A DNA stretch of 15,887 nucleotides from CALARM01 sp964431735 (lineage in GTDB: Bacteria; Vulcanimicrobiota; SpSt-956; JAKJGF01). The notes beneath the pieces are model-generated. The model was given only the letters and a program-made list of their open reading frames with translations, was not told where the DNA came from and ran no database searches. Below, piece after piece: positions 13,536 to 15,887 of the stretch (the first letter of the stretch is position 1; each line of letters starts with the position of its first letter). Position numbers and translations under genes: made by a program. The stretch spans positions 1-15,887 of the forward strand of contig CAYSLJ010000154.1 in assembly GCA_964431735.1 (NCBI GenBank). Reading direction: 5' to 3'.

Positions 13536-13550
13536 TGATACTGAGTCTCA
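13536..13550. promoter_or_regulatory. Fur-like palindromic operator, copy 3
   Basis: TGATACTGAGTCTCA, a 7-1-7 inverted repeat with the same mismatched pair as the other two copies and with matching outer T/A. It lies 22 bases upstream of the DUF2023-like start, with a possible TATATT -10 box just beyond it on the minus strand. Confidence 0.65.
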
Positions 13551-13607
13551 ATAATATATTAAAAAAAAATTATTCTATTCCTATAAGCTTCCCTCCCTGA
13601 TATATAT

Positions 13608-15641
13608 TTAAAAAACCATAGTCATCCATGTAGTTACCCTGTTTACATTATAATCATTTACACTGTCTATCATATCATTATGATTGTAAAATCTGCAGGC
13701 AATTCCTATTCCTGTCTTTTCATTCAATTTATAATTCAATTCAATACCGGGAATATGAAGGGTAATATCAGAACCGAGTCCGTCATCATCTATTCCGTTA
13801 ACTGTAGCGAGTTTATATGTGCATGCTATATTCAGTTTTTCTGTTATATTATATGAACCTTCCAGAAAAAGAAAATTCCTTGTCTGATTATGAATATAAT
13901 CAGGATATTTTCTGTCGAAATTAATGGTTAATATACGTCCTTTCACAGAAAAATCATCTGTAAGTTTATAGTTTCCACCTATGTCGAAATAAAATTCTCG
14001 TCCTTTATCTGTAGAATTATTATAAAAATAATGATCCTGAAACCCATAAGGTGAACCTATTGTTGTCTGAGGGTCAGTATCCATTGTGGCATCTATCTGT
14101 TTCAGGTATGCCACTCCTCCGTCTATCCTTCCCTTTTCTTCATTTAGATTATATCCGAGTCTGCTGTAAAAGCCTCTTCTATTGGCAGTATAGAATGACA
14201 TTATATAGGCACCTTCATCCGTATTGGTAAAGATTTTTCGAAAATTAAAAGGCTCATAATTACCATCTATACTCACAAATTTCACTTCATAATCAAAAGA
14301 AGAATAATTACCTTCTCCACCAAAAACAATGGCATTACCTGCTCTGGACGGGTCGCTTCCATCCAGAAGATTATAATCAAACCAGCTTCTGGCAAAGTCT
14401 CCACTTATAGAGAGCCTGTCATCTATAACGTTATAATTTCCTCTTATGTGAAATATTATTTCATCCTTTGGTATAAGATTGCTTCCCGGCCTTGATGCTC
14501 TATCTTCATATATGCGAAGAAAGGTAGAATCAATACTCAACTTCTCATTTTCATATCCTCCGAGAGCACCGTACATTCTGCTGTGGTATCCCTGAGGAGT
14601 CTGATAATAATCGGATTCAAAAAGATTATATGGACTTTCACCTGTAAATACATGTCCGGGGCCGCCACCTGACCATGTAAGATCATCTGCTTCAAGCAAT
14701 TCAAATTTATATTTACCATAGAGTTTTCCATTTATATCAATACCATTTACAGGCATTGCATCAGGAGAGAATGCACTTGGGCCTACTATTCCATAATAAA
14801 CAAGGGGGGAAATTTTTTCTGGCTGATATTCCCCGAAAAGTCCTTTTATTTCTAGATTACCTTCTGTTTTAAACCAGAGTTTATTGAGATTTGTCTGGAA
14901 ATTAAGGCCATTGTTGAACATTTTATCATAGGTTATACCGCTGGAAATAAAGCCGGGCATTAAGCCCCAGAAATAAGTAACAGTGGGATTTCCAAAATAA
15001 CTGTAAGCTGTAAGAGTTCCTCCTGCAGTGATCTGGTCGTCTATCTTAACACCTATATCCAGGTTCAGTTTTGTTGATATATCATTACCATGGGTAAGAC
15101 CAAAACCGGCATATTCTTCGATTACTAAAGGAGGGAATACTGCTGTCAGAGGATCCTGGACAGGTTCCTCTGTGAAACCAAGAGAATTGGCAACAGATGT
15201 GAGGTCACCTGATATAAAAATTCTCTCTCTCTCTTTTATTTTGTTGTTCAGATTTGTAATGGAACGTTCCAGGTTTTTAACCTTCACTCCGAGAGAAGCG
15301 AGCTCTTTTTCATACTCTTTTGACAGTAAAAGAATCATTTTCATTTCTTCTTCTGTTATATAGAATGAAAGATCAGGGATAAAAGGCAGGGAAGATTCTA
15401 TTTGATGCATTTTAATTATTATTCTTGCTGTGATCATAGCCATTTCATAACGGCTCAGCGGCCTGTCTCCATTGAAAAATCCATCAGGATAACCTTCAAT
15501 ATACCCTTTATTTGCAAGAATAGAAACTGCATCATATGACCGATGATTTAAAGGTACATCTAAAAAAGGATCTGCCAGTAAGGGGGAATGACATATAAAG
15601 AGAATAATAATTGGAAAAAATAATTTTATTTTTAAAATCAC
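13608..15641 (-). CDS. SLH-domain outer-membrane porin-like protein
   Basis: 677 residues from a GTG at 15641. An ATG at 15689 is in frame but would put 16 polar residues before the signal peptide, while AGAAAGGAA lies just before the GTG. A signal peptide (1-23, cut after LLA) is followed by one SLH domain (about 25-78, FLDVPLNHRSYDAV to RYEMAMITARII) that binds peptidoglycan-linked polymer. A coiled coil (about 96-141) and a long region of alternating strands (142-677) ending in Phe follow. This is the layout of diderm SLH porins, with the barrel in the outer membrane and the SLH domain tethering it to the wall. The barrel is larger than in OmpM-type porins of about 400 residues. It stands alone, with a repeat remnant upstream and no operator seen, and would pass small solutes. 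It is not a TonB receptor. Confidence 0.88.
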   Translation of the reverse strand: MILKIKLFFPIIILFICHSPLLADPFLDVPLNHRSYDAVSILANKGYIEGYPDGFFNGDRPLSRYEMAMITARIIIKMHQIESSLPFIPDLSFYITEEEMKMILLLSKEYEKELASLGVKVKNLERSITNLNNKIKERERIFISGDLTSVANSLGFTEEPVQDPLTAVFPPLVIEEYAGFGLTHGNDISTKLNLDIGVKIDDQITAGGTLTAYSYFGNPTVTYFWGLMPGFISSGITYDKMFNNGLNFQTNLNKLWFKTEGNLEIKGLFGEYQPEKISPLVYYGIVGPSAFSPDAMPVNGIDINGKLYGKYKFELLEADDLTWSGGGPGHVFTGESPYNLFESDYYQTPQGYHSRMYGALGGYENEKLSIDSTFLRIYEDRASRPGSNLIPKDEIIFHIRGNYNVIDDRLSISGDFARSWFDYNLLDGSDPSRAGNAIVFGGEGNYSSFDYEVKFVSIDGNYEPFNFRKIFTNTDEGAYIMSFYTANRRGFYSRLGYNLNEEKGRIDGGVAYLKQIDATMDTDPQTTIGSPYGFQDHYFYNNSTDKGREFYFDIGGNYKLTDDFSVKGRILTINFDRKYPDYIHNQTRNFLFLEGSYNITEKLNIACTYKLATVNGIDDDGLGSDITLHIPGIELNYKLNEKTGIGIACRFYNHNDMIDSVNDYNVNRVTTWMTMVF

Positions 15642-15728
15642 TGAACCTGTTTCCTTTCTTATTAACGCTCCAGGTAAATAAGTATCCAATAAAAATTATG
15701 TATTATATGCAAACCTGACGTTCTTGCT

Positions 15729-15744
15729 CGCGTTACGCATCACG
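15729..15744. repeat. half copy of the palindromic repeat
   Basis: CGCGTTACGCATCACG matches one arm of the 28-bp palindrome with one change. Beyond it, bases 15760-15795 on the minus strand (AACTTAT.TGGAG.G.TACT.AGT) resemble 602-628, so the same longer repeat unit is present as a diverged or truncated copy. Confidence 0.6.
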
Positions 15745-15887
15745 ATCAAAAAGATTCTGGTTACTAAGTACCGCTCCAAATAAGTTAGTACCCATATTAA
15801 AACCTGTCCCTGGCCGGACTCTTCCGGAAAATATATGATCCTGTTGCGTGACAAACTGGTTTTTTAGACGTTTAATATTTTGCATCT
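15733..15887 (-). CDS. possible small or partial ORF at the right edge
   Basis: A frame is open from the window edge. Its first visible ATG is at 15885, and a TAA at 15735-15733 lies inside the palindromic repeat. The 50 codons from that ATG give a basic, hydrophilic peptide (MQNIKRLKNQFVTQQDHIF at the start, NLFDRDA at the end) without recognisable domains. Much of it is repeat-derived sequence. It may be the tail of a gene beyond the window or chance. Confidence 0.3.
   Translation of the reverse strand, partial: MQNIKRLKNQFVTQQDHIFSGRVRPGTGFNMGTNLFGAVLSNQNLFDRDA

Noticed and set aside
13608..15641. TonB-dependent siderophore receptor
   Set aside because: No TonB box or plug domain. The SLH domain and coiled coil before the barrel indicate an SLH porin.
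1..15887. CRISPR array, tRNA or rRNA genes
   Set aside because: No regularly spaced direct repeats and no recognisable tRNA or rRNA segments were seen on reading both strands.

Overview
The window is AT-rich DNA from a diderm bacterium. The clearest lineage clue is the gene at 13608-15641, which has a signal peptide, one S-layer-homology (SLH) domain, a coiled coil and a beta-rich body ending in Phe. That is the architecture of SLH-anchored outer-membrane porins in Negativicutes, Cyanobacteria, Deinococcus relatives and several uncultured low-GC diderm phyla. Strong AGGAG-type ribosome sites are found throughout. I cannot name the phylum more closely. All genes except the one at 882-1640 and a possible gene end at the left edge lie on the minus strand.

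Left part (1-1720). A possible gene end reaches 58. About 820 bases of leader/intergenic DNA follow, holding a promoter (105-133), a palindromic operator (150-164), hairpins and dispersed repeats. Then comes a plus-strand gene for an unrecognised glycine-rich protein made of two copies of one domain joined by a His/Asp-rich linker. It ends in a plus-strand terminator.

Central operon (1738-5946, minus). A compact operon encodes an O-methyltransferase, an AhpD/CMD-family protein, a CCG-domain (HdrB-like) protein and an old-yellow-enzyme/dienoyl-CoA-reductase-like flavoprotein. A marR gene (6007-6483) lies just upstream. The same half-site CTTAACTAT sits at the equivalent place in the marR promoter and, as a full palindrome, in the operon promoter, so MarR very likely controls both. 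The marR transcript looks leaderless.

Methyltransferase region (6550-8740). A TcmP/LCMT-like methyltransferase is preceded by a class I methyltransferase gene that was split by a 348-bp element. The element has 16-bp end repeats (counting the TA targets and one flanking base each side) and is flanked by TA duplications. Removing it with one TA restores an uninterrupted 211-codon gene exactly at motif I. Today the 3' part is read as a chimera whose first 72 residues come from the element. Upstream lies a 59-codon small ORF with a strong ribosome site.

Right part (8742-13513). In transcription order this holds a DUF2023-like gene, an opine-dehydrogenase-family gene, a small CxxC protein (DUF6686-like), an EamA exporter and a FolC/Mur-ligase-like enzyme. 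Near-identical Fur-like palindromes lie upstream of the DUF2023 gene, at its stop codon just upstream of the opine dehydrogenase, and at 150-164. Opine dehydrogenase plus DMT exporter recalls opine metallophore loci such as cnt, but no nicotianamine-synthase-like gene is visible. If this is such a pathway it is an unfamiliar variant, with the ligase-like protein as candidate precursor maker.

Six full or partial copies of a GC-rich 28-bp palindrome lie in the gaps of the left and right parts, some built into longer inverted-repeat elements. I saw no CRISPR array, rRNA or tRNA.
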